This document shows, piece by piece, positions 35,138 through 45,077 of a stretch of DNA of 64,000 bases. How positions within the stretch are numbered: the first letter of the stretch is position 1; each line of letters opens with the position of its first letter. The position numbers and the translations under genes were made by a program. The stretch covers positions 62,001 through 126,000 of the forward strand of contig JAOAPB010000001.1 in assembly GCA_025462645.1 (NCBI GenBank), read 5' to 3'. The notes under the pieces were generated by a model. It was not told where the DNA came from. It searched no databases and was given only the letters and a program-made list of their open reading frames with translations. Source of the DNA: Edaphobacter sp. (GTDB lineage: Bacteria > Acidobacteriota > Terriglobia > Terriglobales > Acidobacteriaceae).

Positions 35138-37576
35138 ATGACAACGTGGATAGAGGATCTGCGATACACGTTCCGCAGGCTTTCCAAATCGCCCGGCCTT
35201 GCGGCAGCGGCGGTCATCTCCATCGGCCTCGGCATCGCCGCCAACGCTACCATCTTCTCGATGGTCAGCCGGTTCGTCCTGCGGCCTGCGCCGGTGGGGG
35301 ATCCCTCCACGCTGATGAGCGTGCACACCACCCATGACGGCGATCAATGCTGCAACGCCTTCTCCGGCCCCCTCTACACTGACCTGCGCGATCAGGCGAA
35401 GTCCTTCTCCGGCATCGCTGCCTATTATGAGCTTTTACCCGCCTCCATCGGCGGCAACGGCGAACCCGAACGCGTGTGGGGACAGGCGGCCACCTCCAAT
35501 TACTTCGACGTCGCGCAGCTTCCCATGACTCTGGGCCGTGGCTTCGCGAACGAGGAAGAGCGCCTCCCAGTGATCGTCCTGAGTCACCGCCTCTGGCAGC
35601 GGCGCTTCGGAGCCGACCCAGCCATCGCCGGAGAGACCATCACACTCTCCGGCCATCCTTTTAGCGTAATTGGCGTGGCTCCCCCCTCTTTCCGTGGTCT
35701 TGACCTCGTCCTCGACCCCGAGTTCTGGGTTCCACTCGGCAATCTGGAGCAGTTGGCACCTAACATTCCCAACCGTGACTCACGCGTCTTCCATTGGCTT
35801 CAGGTTGCCGGACGTCTAAAGCCCGGAGTCACACACGCGGAGGCTGCAGCCGAACTCGATGTACTGGCTCAGCGGCTCGCCCAGGCTCATCCAGCTACGG
35901 ACAAGGGCGGAGGATTCCACTTCGAGCAGGCGGGCTCGCTGCCCCCGAGGGACAGATCCGCCATCCTGATGTTCCTCGCCGCTCTCTCGGTAGTGGTGCT
36001 GCTGGTGCTCGGCATCGCCTGTGCCAACGTCGCCAATCTGCTGCTGGCACAAGCTGCGGGACGGCAACGGGAGATGGCCGTCCGCATTACCCTGGGTGCC
36101 AGACGCGGCCAGTTGTTACGGCAGGTGCTGATGGAGAGCGTGCTGCTCGCGCTCGGCGGCGGAGTGTTCGGCTGCATCCTCTCGCTATGGGCTACGCAAG
36201 CCCTCTCGGCGTTCCATCTGCCCGCTCCTGTCCCCCTGGACCTCAGCATCAGCGTCGACGGGAGGGTTATGCTCTATACCTTCGCTCTGAGCGTAGGCAC
36301 CGGGCTGTTGTTTGGGATAGCCCCGGCGTGGACCGCGTCGCGACCCTTGCTCATCAGCGCACTGAAGGGTGAGGACGCGCTTGCCCGTCCGGGACGCCGC
36401 TGGAACCTGCGCAACATTCTCGTCGTCACGCAGATCACCTTATCGCTGGTCCTGCTATGCGCCACGGTGCTGTTCCTGCGCAGCCTGCAAAGCGCTGCCA
36501 GTATGGATATCGGCTTCCGTTCCCGCGGGGTTCTGACGATGGCCATCGACCCGCACGTGCATGGCTATACCCCGGAACGGACGCAACAACTCCTCGCCCA
36601 GCTGCGCCTGCGGGTCGCTGCAATGCCTGGAGTCACCTCGGTCGCCTCCACAGATAATCTGCCACTATCGATGGGCGGACGCCGTGACGGATTTCACGTG
36701 GAGGGCCAGTCAAAGTCAACGGCAGCTGATCCGGGCGTCGATCTCTACATGGTCACGCCCGGTTACTTCGAGACCATGGGGATCGCCCGGATTGCCGGCC
36801 GCGACCTCGGCAACGAAGGTCCTACGGCACCGAAGATGGCTATCGTCAACGAGGCCTTCGCGCAAAGGCTGTTCAAGGGGACGAATCCCATTGGCCAACG
36901 CGTCTCGGGCGGTGGCGTGACCTATCAGATCGTCGGCATCGTCAAAAACATCAAATCACGCACGCTGGGTGAAGACCTTAGACCGATCCTCTATCGTTCG
37001 CTCGATCAGAACATGGCTGGCGATCCCTCCTTCGAGGGTGGTTATTCGCTCCTGGTCCGCTATAGCGGCGATGTTGCGGCCCTGACATCCGCCATACGCC
37101 ACGAGATCAGCATGCTTGACCCCACGCTGGCCATCTTCAACACCGCGACCATCGAGGAGCATCTCCGCGATGCGCTCTTCCTGCCGCGGCTGGCGGCTAC
37201 GCTGTTCGGAGTCTTCGGTGTCATCGGCCTGGTGCTGGCCGCTGTCGGGCTCTATGGCGTGATGAGCTACTCGGTCAGCCGGCGGACGCGAGAGATTGGC
37301 ATACGCATGGCCCTGGGCGCACAGATCGGCGCGGTCCAGCGGCTCGTCGTGCGACAGGGCATGACGCTTACGCTGATCGCCGTAGCGCTTGGCCTGCCTG
37401 CGGCGCTGGCGGTGGCAAAGCTCTCGGCCAGCATCCTGTACGGGGTGCGTCCGCACGACGTGGCGACCTTCGCCTCCGTGCCGGTCTTCCTTGCCGTGGT
37501 CGCGCTGCTGGCCTGCTGGATTCCTGCGCGCCGAGCAGCCAGGGTGGATCCTCAGATCGCCCTGCGCTGCGAGTAG
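35138..37576 (+). CDS. MacB/FtsX-like permease of the duplicated orphan (ADOP) type
   Basis: 812 residues. A short N-terminal helix (LRYTFRRLSKSPGLAAAAVI) is followed by a first permease unit: periplasmic MacB-PCD region about 55-240, FtsX helices about 270-400. A second unit follows, with periplasmic region about 445-660 and helices about 690-800; it includes RRTREIGIRMALGAQ, the FtsX signature, and ends PARRAARVDPQIALR. No ATP-binding subunit is encoded nearby, which is characteristic of this acidobacterial family. It probably exports a compound or lipopeptide, or acts mechanically on the envelope; the substrate is unknown. Confidence 0.92.
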   Translation: MTTWIEDLRYTFRRLSKSPGLAAAAVISIGLGIAANATIFSMVSRFVLRPAPVGDPSTLMSVHTTHDGDQCCNAFSGPLYTDLRDQAKSFSGIAAYYELLPASIGGNGEPERVWGQAATSNYFDVAQLPMTLGRGFANEEERLPVIVLSHRLWQRRFGADPAIAGETITLSGHPFSVIGVAPPSFRGLDLVLDPEFWVPLGNLEQLAPNIPNRDSRVFHWLQVAGRLKPGVTHAEAAAELDVLAQRLAQAHPATDKGGGFHFEQAGSLPPRDRSAILMFLAALSVVVLLVLGIACANVANLLLAQAAGRQREMAVRITLGARRGQLLRQVLMESVLLALGGGVFGCILSLWATQALSAFHLPAPVPLDLSISVDGRVMLYTFALSVGTGLLFGIAPAWTASRPLLISALKGEDALARPGRRWNLRNILVVTQITLSLVLLCATVLFLRSLQSAASMDIGFRSRGVLTMAIDPHVHGYTPERTQQLLAQLRLRVAAMPGVTSVASTDNLPLSMGGRRDGFHVEGQSKSTAADPGVDLYMVTPGYFETMGIARIAGRDLGNEGPTAPKMAIVNEAFAQRLFKGTNPIGQRVSGGGVTYQIVGIVKNIKSRTLGEDLRPILYRSLDQNMAGDPSFEGGYSLLVRYSGDVAALTSAIRHEISMLDPTLAIFNTATIEEHLRDALFLPRLAATLFGVFGVIGLVLAAVGLYGVMSYSVSRRTREIGIRMALGAQIGAVQRLVVRQGMTLTLIAVALGLPAALAVAKLSASILYGVRPHDVATFASVPVFLAVVALLACWIPARRAARVDPQIALRCE

Positions 37577-37734
37577 CTTCTCTGTTTTTGCGATAACGGT
37601 GCCTAAACCCATGGCGGGCTCGTCAAAGTCTCAGGCTTCTGAGATGAAGGCGTACCTATGGCGGCGGAGTGGCTGTACTATCCGATACACTCGGCTTCAG
37701 TCGAATTTTGCAGCCGAAACGAGTTTTCTTTCCC

Positions 37735-39474
37735 ATGAAGAGACAAAGAACGGTGTTTGCCGGTGCGGTATTGGCCGGTCTTGTGATGGTGGCGATCGTA
37801 TCGCCTGAACGGAAGGCCCTGGCAGCAGGAGCGAAAGCGGAGAAGAGCCCTGTGCTGGTGGATGCGATGGATGCGGAGCTGCACCGGGCGATGAGCTCGC
37901 TGGGGGGCTCCGACGCGCAGCCGAAGCCCTACTTTCTGAGCTATGCAGTGTCGGACAGCGACAGTATCGGCATCTCCGCGCAGTATGGGGCGATTACGAC
38001 CTCCAACCAGAGCCGTCGTCGCACCGCCGACGTACAGGTACGGCTGGGCGAGCCCGCGCAGGACAACACGCACGGCGACCACCGCAACAGCGCCTTGACG
38101 AGCATGCCCCTGCCACTTACCGACGATCGCGCCGCCATCGAGCGGAGCCTGTGGTTCGCCACCAATCGTGGCTACGCAAAGGCGCTGGACAGCTTCCTGA
38201 AGGTAAAGACAGAACAGCAGGTGCGCGCCAAGGAAGAGGACGGGTCGGCGGATTTTTCGAACGAGCAGGCGAAGACGGTGCTGCTGCCTGCGGCCCCCAC
38301 GCTGGTAGTGGACCGGGCTGCGTGGGAGGTCCGGCTGCGCGAGATCTCTGGCCTCTTCAAGCCGTATCCGGACATCTTCTTCAATACGGTCGGACTACAG
38401 GCTTCGAACGAGACGGCCTACTTCGTCTCGTCGGAGGGCGCGAAGGTAGCCACCCCGAACCATGTGGCCCGCCTGGTTATCGTGGCTCGGGCGCGGGCCG
38501 CTGACGGAATGGACCTGTTCCGCGCGGAGACCTTCGAGGCCGACGAGGTGGGACATCTGCCCGATCAGAAGACCGTGATCGAGAAGACCGTGGCGATGGC
38601 GAAGAACCTGGAGGCGCTACGTGAGGCCCCGGTGACCGAGCCGTTCAACGGTCCGGCGATCCTGAGCGGGCGCGCCTCGGCGGTCTTCTTCCACGAGGTG
38701 CTGGGACATCGCCTTGAAGGCCAGCGGCAACGCGGAGATGACGAGGGTCAGACCTTCACCAAGCTCCTGGGCAAGCAGATTCTGCCGCCATTCCTGAGTG
38801 TTGCGGATGACCCGACATTGAAGGCTTTCGACGGCAGCCCCTTGAGCGGGCACTATAGCTACGACGATGAGGGCCAGGAGGCGCGGCGTGTCGACCTGAT
38901 CAAGAACGGCGTGCTGGAGACCTTTCTGATGTCGCGGCTGCCCATCGCGAGCTTCGCCAACAGCAACGGACACGGTCGAGCCGAAGTGGGTCATATGCCC
39001 ACGGGGCGCCAGGGAAACCTGATTGTGACCTCGACCAAGACGGTGAGCGACAAGGAGCTGCGGCAGATGCTGATCGACGAGGCGAAGAAGCAGGGCAAGC
39101 CGTACGGGCTCTACTTCGAGGACATCTCCTCGGGCTTCGCAGTGACGACGAGGCGCTCCCCGCAGGCCTTCCAGGTCATTCCGCTGGTGGTCTATCGTGT
39201 GTACGTGGACGGAAGGCCGGATGAACTGGTACGCGGCGTAAGCATCGTAGGAACTCCGCAGGCAGCGCTGAACCGCATCCTCGCAACCGACAACAAGCAG
39301 GACATCTTCAACGGGATATGCGGAGCGGAGTCCGGAAGCATCCCCGTAAGCGCGATTGCCCCAGCCATGCTGGTGAGCGAGATCGAGACACAGCGACAAG
39401 CGCAGGGGACCGCTCGACCGCCTATTCTGCCGCCCCCAGGAGCGGATAGCGTAGATGGAAAGGGGCGCAAATAA
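37735..39474 (+). CDS. Exported TldD-like metalloprotease
   Basis: 579 residues. A signal peptide (about 1-33, AALAAGA-like end) precedes the TldD/PmbA fold. The zinc motif HEVLGHRLEG (about 320) matches the HExxxH of TldD, and GHGRAEVGHMPTGRQGN resembles the family's glycine-rich C-terminal blocks. TldD works with TldE in the cytoplasm of E. coli to trim peptides such as CcdA and microcin B17 precursors. Here both partners carry signal peptides, so the pair is probably periplasmic. Its stop overlaps the start of the next gene. Confidence 0.88.
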   Translation: MKRQRTVFAGAVLAGLVMVAIVSPERKALAAGAKAEKSPVLVDAMDAELHRAMSSLGGSDAQPKPYFLSYAVSDSDSIGISAQYGAITTSNQSRRRTADVQVRLGEPAQDNTHGDHRNSALTSMPLPLTDDRAAIERSLWFATNRGYAKALDSFLKVKTEQQVRAKEEDGSADFSNEQAKTVLLPAAPTLVVDRAAWEVRLREISGLFKPYPDIFFNTVGLQASNETAYFVSSEGAKVATPNHVARLVIVARARAADGMDLFRAETFEADEVGHLPDQKTVIEKTVAMAKNLEALREAPVTEPFNGPAILSGRASAVFFHEVLGHRLEGQRQRGDDEGQTFTKLLGKQILPPFLSVADDPTLKAFDGSPLSGHYSYDDEGQEARRVDLIKNGVLETFLMSRLPIASFANSNGHGRAEVGHMPTGRQGNLIVTSTKTVSDKELRQMLIDEAKKQGKPYGLYFEDISSGFAVTTRRSPQAFQVIPLVVYRVYVDGRPDELVRGVSIVGTPQAALNRILATDNKQDIFNGICGAESGSIPVSAIAPAMLVSEIETQRQAQGTARPPILPPPGADSVDGKGRK

Positions 39475-41153
39475 TGATTATGATCCTTTCACAGTTACGT
39501 ATTAGACGCATCTCTGCAACTCTCTGCATTGGCGCATTGCTTGGTGTCTTTTCGGTCACATGCAAGGCCATGGCGGAGAGCGACGACCCCCTGCTGAAGG
39601 CGATGCAGGCGGAGCTGGAGCGCGAGAAGACGCAGCTGGTGTTGCCGGGTATGGCGCGGCCCTACTTTATTGAATATCAACTGGACGATCTGGACAGCTT
39701 CGAGGCGCTCGCGAACTACGGCGCGCTGACCCGCGAGGAGGCGAGCCACCAGCGGGTCGTCCGAGTGACGGTCCGAATCGGCGACTATGCCACCGACAGC
39801 AGCACCAGCCGCACAAGCGGGGTGGTTCAGCTCGTCGCCACGGACAACAATCCCGAGGCGGTTCGATACGCCCTGTGGACAGCAACGGATGAGGCCTACA
39901 AGAATGCGCTGCGGGCGTACTCCACCAAGCTCGCGACACTGAAGCGTTTCCAGTCCGACCGGGTAGAGAAGGACTTCGCGCCGGTGAAGCCAGTGGTCCA
40001 TGTGGCTCCGCTGGTAAAGATGAACCTCGATCGCACCGAGTGGCGCCGCCGCATCGTGGAGGCCAGCGGACTGTACGCGAGCGATCCCGAGGTAAAGGGC
40101 TTCGCGGATCATGTGCAGTACTCCACCGCAAACATTCGTGCGATAGCCATCAATCGCTACCTCGTGAATACGGAAGGCAGCGTTCTGCGGCAGGGGTATA
40201 CCGCGTACAACGGTGGGGTAAGCGTCGGGGGGCAGGCAGCGGATGGGATGCGTTTGAGCCGTGATAACGGACCAGTCGCCGCGGACGCCAGGGAACTGGA
40301 GAGCTGGCCGGCGTTCCGCAAGCGCACGATCGACGACCTGAAGAGCCTGGAGGCGCTCCGCAATGCCCCACTGGTTCCGGCGGAGGACTACCACGGGCCC
40401 GTATTGCTAAGCGGAGACGCTGCGGCAGACGTGATGAACCGGCTGTTTCTGCCGAACGTGGAGGCGGATCGTCCGGATCTGGGAACTACGGCACGAACTA
40501 CCGGAGCTTACACCTCCAGCTACAAATCGCGCGTCCTGCCTGCGTTTCTGAGTGTGACAGACGATCCGCTGCAGAAGACGTTCGCAGGAAAATCACTGTT
40601 GGGTGCGTATGAGGTGGATGATGAGGGCGTGCCGGCACAGGCTGTCGATGTCGTCCTCGGCGGCAGGCTGGAGAACTTCCTCATTGGCCGCGAGCCAATC
40701 AAGGACTTTCCTACCTCGAACGGCCACGGCCGAGCTGCGCCAGGGCAGGGTGCCCACGCACGGTCGGGCGTGTTGCTCTTCAAATCGAACAAGCCGGTGT
40801 CTGCGGACGAGTTGAACCAACAGCTATTGGCGATGGCGAAGGAGCAGGGCCGTGATGTCTACGCGGTCGAGACGCTGGGGGGCGAACTGCTTCCGCGGTT
40901 GCTGTATCGCGTCCATCCGGACGGCACACGCGAGCTGATGCGAGGCGCAACCTTCGATGAGCTCGATACGCGCAGTCTGCGGTCGGATATCCTGGCGGCT
41001 GGCGATGATCCCTATGTCGCGAACTCGATGGGTGTCGTGCTCCAAACAACCATTGCGCCGAGCCTGCTGTTTGACGATATTGGCATCAAGCGCGCCACCG
41101 AGGAGCAGCAGAAGCTGCCATACTATCCTCCACCTGCGCTGCCCGGAAGATAG
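39474..41153 (+). CDS. Exported TldE-like partner without metal site
   Basis: 559 residues starting at ATG 39474, overlapping the preceding stop by 1 bp. A signal peptide (1-35) is followed by the TldD/TldE fold: GPVLLSGDAAADVMNRLFLP replaces the HExxxH region, so the metal ligands are missing as in TldE. The C-terminal SNGHGRAAPGQGAHARSGVL is parallel to the TldD-like protein. It presumably forms a heterodimer with it and shapes the substrate channel. The pair looks like an ancient duplication now specialised. Confidence 0.85.
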   Translation: MIMILSQLRIRRISATLCIGALLGVFSVTCKAMAESDDPLLKAMQAELEREKTQLVLPGMARPYFIEYQLDDLDSFEALANYGALTREEASHQRVVRVTVRIGDYATDSSTSRTSGVVQLVATDNNPEAVRYALWTATDEAYKNALRAYSTKLATLKRFQSDRVEKDFAPVKPVVHVAPLVKMNLDRTEWRRRIVEASGLYASDPEVKGFADHVQYSTANIRAIAINRYLVNTEGSVLRQGYTAYNGGVSVGGQAADGMRLSRDNGPVAADARELESWPAFRKRTIDDLKSLEALRNAPLVPAEDYHGPVLLSGDAAADVMNRLFLPNVEADRPDLGTTARTTGAYTSSYKSRVLPAFLSVTDDPLQKTFAGKSLLGAYEVDDEGVPAQAVDVVLGGRLENFLIGREPIKDFPTSNGHGRAAPGQGAHARSGVLLFKSNKPVSADELNQQLLAMAKEQGRDVYAVETLGGELLPRLLYRVHPDGTRELMRGATFDELDTRSLRSDILAAGDDPYVANSMGVVLQTTIAPSLLFDDIGIKRATEEQQKLPYYPPPALPGR

Positions 41154-41163
41154 GAGCTGAAAG

Positions 41164-41667
41164 ATGATGCATATTGATCCAGGCGTGGTGCGAGCCCTTG
41201 CGATTGCGCTGGTCTTCCTGTTGCTCTATGGCAGCCGCCTTACCAAAGGCATGGTGAAAGAGACTCCGGAGGGTCCAGCCTTCCGCATCAAACCGCTGTA
41301 CGCCTGGTCGCGGGCTGTCGTGTTGCCGGCATATGTCCTGTTCTTCGTCTATCTCCTGGTCTCGCATAAGCAGCCCGTGCCATGGTGGGCCACGCTGCTG
41401 TTCGTGGCCGCCATCGTGCTGGGCGTGTTGCAGATGCCGGGGACCATTGTGCTGACGCCAACGGCAATCACGCAGCGTTTCTGGCTGCTGCCATCGAAGA
41501 CGATTCAGTACAACGAGGTGATGGCATTGCAGGCGATTCAGGGTGGCCGCATGACCCGGGTGCTCGGCGACAACCGCGTGACGATCACGCACACCTCGAA
41601 CCACTCGGCAGCGGCGGAGTTTCAGAAGGAGATCGAGCGGCGCACGGGGAAGCGGCTCAACTCCTGA
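41164..41667 (+). CDS. Membrane protein with PH-like domain
   Basis: 167 residues. GGAG precedes ATG 41164 by about 7 nt. Helices lie about 8-24, 55-72 and 79-95, followed by a soluble C-terminal segment (100-165) with TIVLTPTAITQRFWLLPSKT, like small bacterial PH domains. Function unknown. It starts 10 bp after the TldE-like gene, so it is the third gene of that operon. Its stop codon abuts the stop of the convergent rlpA. Confidence 0.7.
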   Translation: MMHIDPGVVRALAIALVFLLLYGSRLTKGMVKETPEGPAFRIKPLYAWSRAVVLPAYVLFFVYLLVSHKQPVPWWATLLFVAAIVLGVLQMPGTIVLTPTAITQRFWLLPSKTIQYNEVMALQAIQGGRMTRVLGDNRVTITHTSNHSAAAEFQKEIERRTGKRLNS

Positions 41668-42459
41668 CTAATCTGTACGGATGATGTAGGGCTCGGCGTC
41701 GGGAACGTGGATGCCTCCAGCAATCTCCGTGACATGCGCCTTATCCGGCTGCTGCGGATTGATGCGCACCCAGTGGCCCGTGGGCCCGGCAAACTCGATG
41801 ACCTTGGCAGTGGAGTAGCGACGCATCAGGTGGTTCTTCAATTGAATGGCATCCTTCTCCTTGGAGAAGGCCCCGATCTGCACGCACCAGCGGCCTCCAG
41901 GGGTCGCGTTCGGACGCACGGGAGGCGCGTAGGCCTCCACTCGCACCTTCGCGACGCCCATACGGTAGAGGCCGGTAGCCTTGGCAGCAGCGAGCGAGAG
42001 GTCGATAATACGACCGCGAACGAAGGGGCCACGGTCTGTAATGCGGACGATGGCGGACTGGTTCGTCTCCAGATTCGTCACGCGAACTGTCGTTCCCATG
42101 GGCAGAGTCAGGTGGGCTGCGGTCATCGCATTCTGATCGTAGACCGTGCCATCAGCTCCCTTGCGGCCAGCATAGGGTGGACCGTACCAACTCGCCAGAC
42201 CGAGCTCGCTGGAGACAGGTTTGCCATTAATGTTGGGCGGGGGCGTCGGCAGAGAGGGTGATGTACCCGACGATGCCGTTGTGCTGTTCGAGCCGTTGGG
42301 AGCTGGCCTGGCGTTTCTGTTGCTATTGCTATGCGCGTTCGAGGTCGCGGCAGGTGGGGGTGGGGGACGATAGGCTCTGGTCGTCTTCTTATGGCAGCCG
42401 ACGGCAACCAGCGCGAGCGCCAACAGCCCTACGGCAGATATGCGCCGCGCGCGGATCAC
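41668..42459 (-). CDS. rlpA: RlpA-like lytic transglycosylase with SPOR domain
   Basis: 263 residues starting at GTG 42459, overlapping the upstream stop (GTGA). A lipobox-like LVAVGC (Cys about 22), a Pro/Ser/Asn-rich linker (30-85), the double-psi barrel (about 85-180) with LASWYGPPYAGRKGADGTVY and the catalytic Asp in ITDRGPFVRGRIIDLS, and a SPOR domain (about 190-260) for binding denuded glycans at the septum. RlpA cleaves such glycans late in cell division. It is cotranscribed with the small gene at 42456. Confidence 0.93.
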   Translation of the reverse strand: MIRARRISAVGLLALALVAVGCHKKTTRAYRPPPPPAATSNAHSNSNRNARPAPNGSNSTTASSGTSPSLPTPPPNINGKPVSSELGLASWYGPPYAGRKGADGTVYDQNAMTAAHLTLPMGTTVRVTNLETNQSAIVRITDRGPFVRGRIIDLSLAAAKATGLYRMGVAKVRVEAYAPPVRPNATPGGRWCVQIGAFSKEKDAIQLKNHLMRRYSTAKVIEFAGPTGHWVRINPQQPDKAHVTEIAGGIHVPDAEPYIIRTD

Positions 42460-42731
42460 GGCTTTGATGTTCCTTCGGGTGGAGGTGGAGGCGGGGGCGT
42501 TCTTCCGGCACGATCGTCCATCTTTTGGGCGAGCCTGTGCAACTCGGCAGCAGCCGCTCGCAGGGCCTCGGAGCCGTTGCGGCGCACATCAGGCACCACC
42601 TCATCATTGATATACGTGATGATGTTGCGAAGATCCTCTTCCACACGGCTTCCAGCGTCATGCAGACGCTGTTCCCACGGACGCTTCGGGCCTTTCTGGT
42701 CTTTCTGGTCTTGGCTAGATGGGTTCGACAT
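42456..42731 (-). CDS. Small charged protein upstream of rlpA
   Basis: 91 residues from ATG 42731, with GAGAGG 7 nt upstream. Hydrophilic: Gln/Asp/Lys-rich start, a predicted amphipathic helix (DAGSRVEEDLRNIITYINDE, then EALRAAAAELHRLAQKM), and a Pro-rich end. No signal peptide or known domain. The 4-bp overlap with rlpA shows translational coupling, so a role with RlpA in wall remodelling is plausible. Confidence 0.65.
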   Translation of the reverse strand: MSNPSSQDQKDQKGPKRPWEQRLHDAGSRVEEDLRNIITYINDEVVPDVRRNGSEALRAAAAELHRLAQKMDDRAGRTPPPPPPPEGTSKP

Positions 42732-42979
42732 ACGCACACCTCTCCACGTTTGATTATCAAGACGAGGAAAAGGCATGGTCAACGCCCATCTGTGGGTATT
42801 TGGCAGACAGTGCTCGTGTGGTAACTGAGAGCTGAGGTAGAGGAAGACGGGCGAAATACAACTTGCCATTGCCTGAATGCGTCCGTTATACATAGGCAAC
42901 CGCACAAATATCGTCAACATGCGCGCTTGCCGAGGTTCTCGACCCTGTTTTCAGAACACTTGAGACCGAAGTCGATGAG

Positions 42980-43840
42980 GTGTCCCTTTTGAACAAGGCA
43001 AGAACGTTTTTCTCCACGACAGCTTCCCCCTTGACATACACGACATACACTTTTGCAGTAGCGCTGGCGTTAGTCGGAGGCCTCGAGCCATTGGTGCATG
43101 CTCAGCCATCAGCCAAACCGGCAGCTATGACCGAGGAGGCCATGCTGTCGCTTCCCGACTCGCCGGGAGCGGTGATTGCAAGTTCGAGCAATCACGTGCC
43201 CGACTCCGTCGCGACCGATACCTACACCGATACCTACTTCGACCCAACGCCCAAAACGACCTTGCCAATGGCCCTCCCCAGGATGAAGTTCATCTCTGCG
43301 GGACAACCTGCACCGCCACAGACCGTCCGCGACAAGGTTCTTCTGGGTCTGCGGGAGTCTGTGACCCCTTTCTCGATGATTGGATGGGTGACGTCAGCAG
43401 GCTACTCACACCTGACCGACGGCCGCCCAAACTACGGAACCAACAGTCAAGCCTTCGCGCAGCGTCTTGGCGCAGCTGCCGCGCTCGGCACCAGTAAGGA
43501 GATATTCAGCGACTCCATCATGGCTCCCGTCTTCCACCAGGATCCGCGCTACTACCAGATCGGCCATAGCCGGGGCATTGTCAAACGCGGTCTTTACGCA
43601 GCCACCCGCTCCATCATCGGTCGCACGGACAGTGGCCGTACTATCCCGAACTTCGCCCTTTTTGCTGGCACAGCCGGCGCTGTCGTGCTTACCAAAGCCT
43701 ACTACCCGCCCCGCAATCAAAGTGCCGGAGAGGTCTTTCAGGCCTTTGGTTCATCGCTTGGAGGCTCCGCCCTCGGTTATCTCGTCAGTGAGTTCGGTGG
43801 CGAAATCGCCAGTATCCTGCACATTAGCAAGCACGAGTAA
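42980..43840 (+). CDS. Exported paralogue A of a DPRYY protein pair
   Basis: 286 residues starting at GTG 42980. A signal-like N-terminus (cleavage about residue 41, VHAQPS) precedes a domain with FHQDPRYYQIGHSRGIVKRG, TRSIIGRTDSGRTIPNF and Gly/Ala-rich helices to the end. It shares these motifs with the next gene, 48 bp downstream, but not the N-terminal third. Proteins of this type recur in acidobacteria without known function. A location in the periplasm or outer membrane is inferred. Confidence 0.7.
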   Translation: MSLLNKARTFFSTTASPLTYTTYTFAVALALVGGLEPLVHAQPSAKPAAMTEEAMLSLPDSPGAVIASSSNHVPDSVATDTYTDTYFDPTPKTTLPMALPRMKFISAGQPAPPQTVRDKVLLGLRESVTPFSMIGWVTSAGYSHLTDGRPNYGTNSQAFAQRLGAAAALGTSKEIFSDSIMAPVFHQDPRYYQIGHSRGIVKRGLYAATRSIIGRTDSGRTIPNFALFAGTAGAVVLTKAYYPPRNQSAGEVFQAFGSSLGGSALGYLVSEFGGEIASILHISKHE

Positions 43841-43888
43841 TCTTTCCCCTGCCAGGGTTGAAACAAAGACAACGGGAGGGGTTGAGCG

Positions 43889-44803
43889 ATGCGTTGGCTT
43901 CTCATTACGGCGGTAATGCTATCTCCCATAGCCGCATGGGCCCAGATGCCGATGCAATCGCAGGATGACACTCCCGACGCCCCCACGACGGCCCCTACGT
44001 CCACTCCCGACACTCTGCCCGACGCCCCCAGCGAAGTTCTTGTACAGCAGGCTAATGTCGTTGTCGTAGGCGAAGCGTCTCTGAAGGCGAGTGGCAAGGC
44101 TGTCGAGCCATGCAACCCGAAGAAAGCTATAAGGCCGATCTTTATAGACCCCGGTAAAGTGCATGAAGTGCAGAGACCTTGCACTGAGTTGGTCTATCCG
44201 TACCAGCGTTTCCTCAACGCCAACATCGCCATCCCCTTGAGCTGGCAGCAAAAGGGTTATCTGGCGCTGCACGACGTAACCGATCTCGCCAATCTAGGCA
44301 CAATCGCCGGTGTCTCCGCCATCACCTTCGGCGCCAGTTCGCACACAGCCTATGGAACAGGTTGGTCAGGCTACGGCAAGATCGTCGGTGTCAGCCTGCT
44401 GCAGGATGCGACCGGCAGTTTCTTCGGTACCTTCCTGATCCCATCTATCGCGGATCAGGACCCACGTTACTACCGGATGCCCAACGCTCCCGTCCACAAA
44501 CGGATCCTGTATTCCGTCTCGCGCACCTTCATCTCGCGACACGATGACGGCAGCCCCATGCCCAACTATGGCACGCTACTGACCTATCCGATCAACTCTG
44601 AGCTCAGCAATCTCTACGTGCCAGGCATTGAGACCGACGGCGCCTCCACCGCCCAGCGGATACTCATCGGTCTGGCCATCGACCCGGCGAATAATCTGAT
44701 CAACGAGTTCCTTCCCGACGTGGCAAAACATGTGCATGTACGGATCATCTTTGTGCAACAGATCCTGAACAACATAGCTTCCAACCAAGGCTCGTCTTTT
44801 TAG
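43889..44803 (+). CDS. Exported paralogue B of a DPRYY protein pair
   Basis: 304 residues. Signal peptide 1-19 (cleavage after AWAQ). A linker rich in Pro, Asp and Thr (22-50), then a domain containing ADQDPRYYRMPNAPVHKRIL, SRTFISRHDDGSPMPNYGTL and a C-terminal helix. It aligns with paralogue A over about 150 residues. Both lie directly upstream of the radical SAM gene on the same strand, with about 270 bp between, so they may be part of the same membrane-lipid or envelope unit, although a separate promoter is likely. Confidence 0.7.
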   Translation: MRWLLITAVMLSPIAAWAQMPMQSQDDTPDAPTTAPTSTPDTLPDAPSEVLVQQANVVVVGEASLKASGKAVEPCNPKKAIRPIFIDPGKVHEVQRPCTELVYPYQRFLNANIAIPLSWQQKGYLALHDVTDLANLGTIAGVSAITFGASSHTAYGTGWSGYGKIVGVSLLQDATGSFFGTFLIPSIADQDPRYYRMPNAPVHKRILYSVSRTFISRHDDGSPMPNYGTLLTYPINSELSNLYVPGIETDGASTAQRILIGLAIDPANNLINEFLPDVAKHVHVRIIFVQQILNNIASNQGSSF

Positions 44804-45077
44804 CCCCAAAAAAGAATGTCCCATCTGGCGCACCTGATCGCCATTCAATGCAGGATTTCGCCATTCGATACCGGATGCTTCAATGTGGGGTTCTGTCTGC
44901 GTACTGTTAATGGTGAATCGAAGCTATTACTCTCGCATCTTGTTACTGTACTGAGTGATAGCGGGTATCAGGGTGCACACTTACGCGAGCACCCGGGCCT
45001 GAATAAGCTGATTAAGTCTATTCACGCATCACACAGATCATCGATCGAGACGGATATCTCAGGAGACAGAAACGCAT

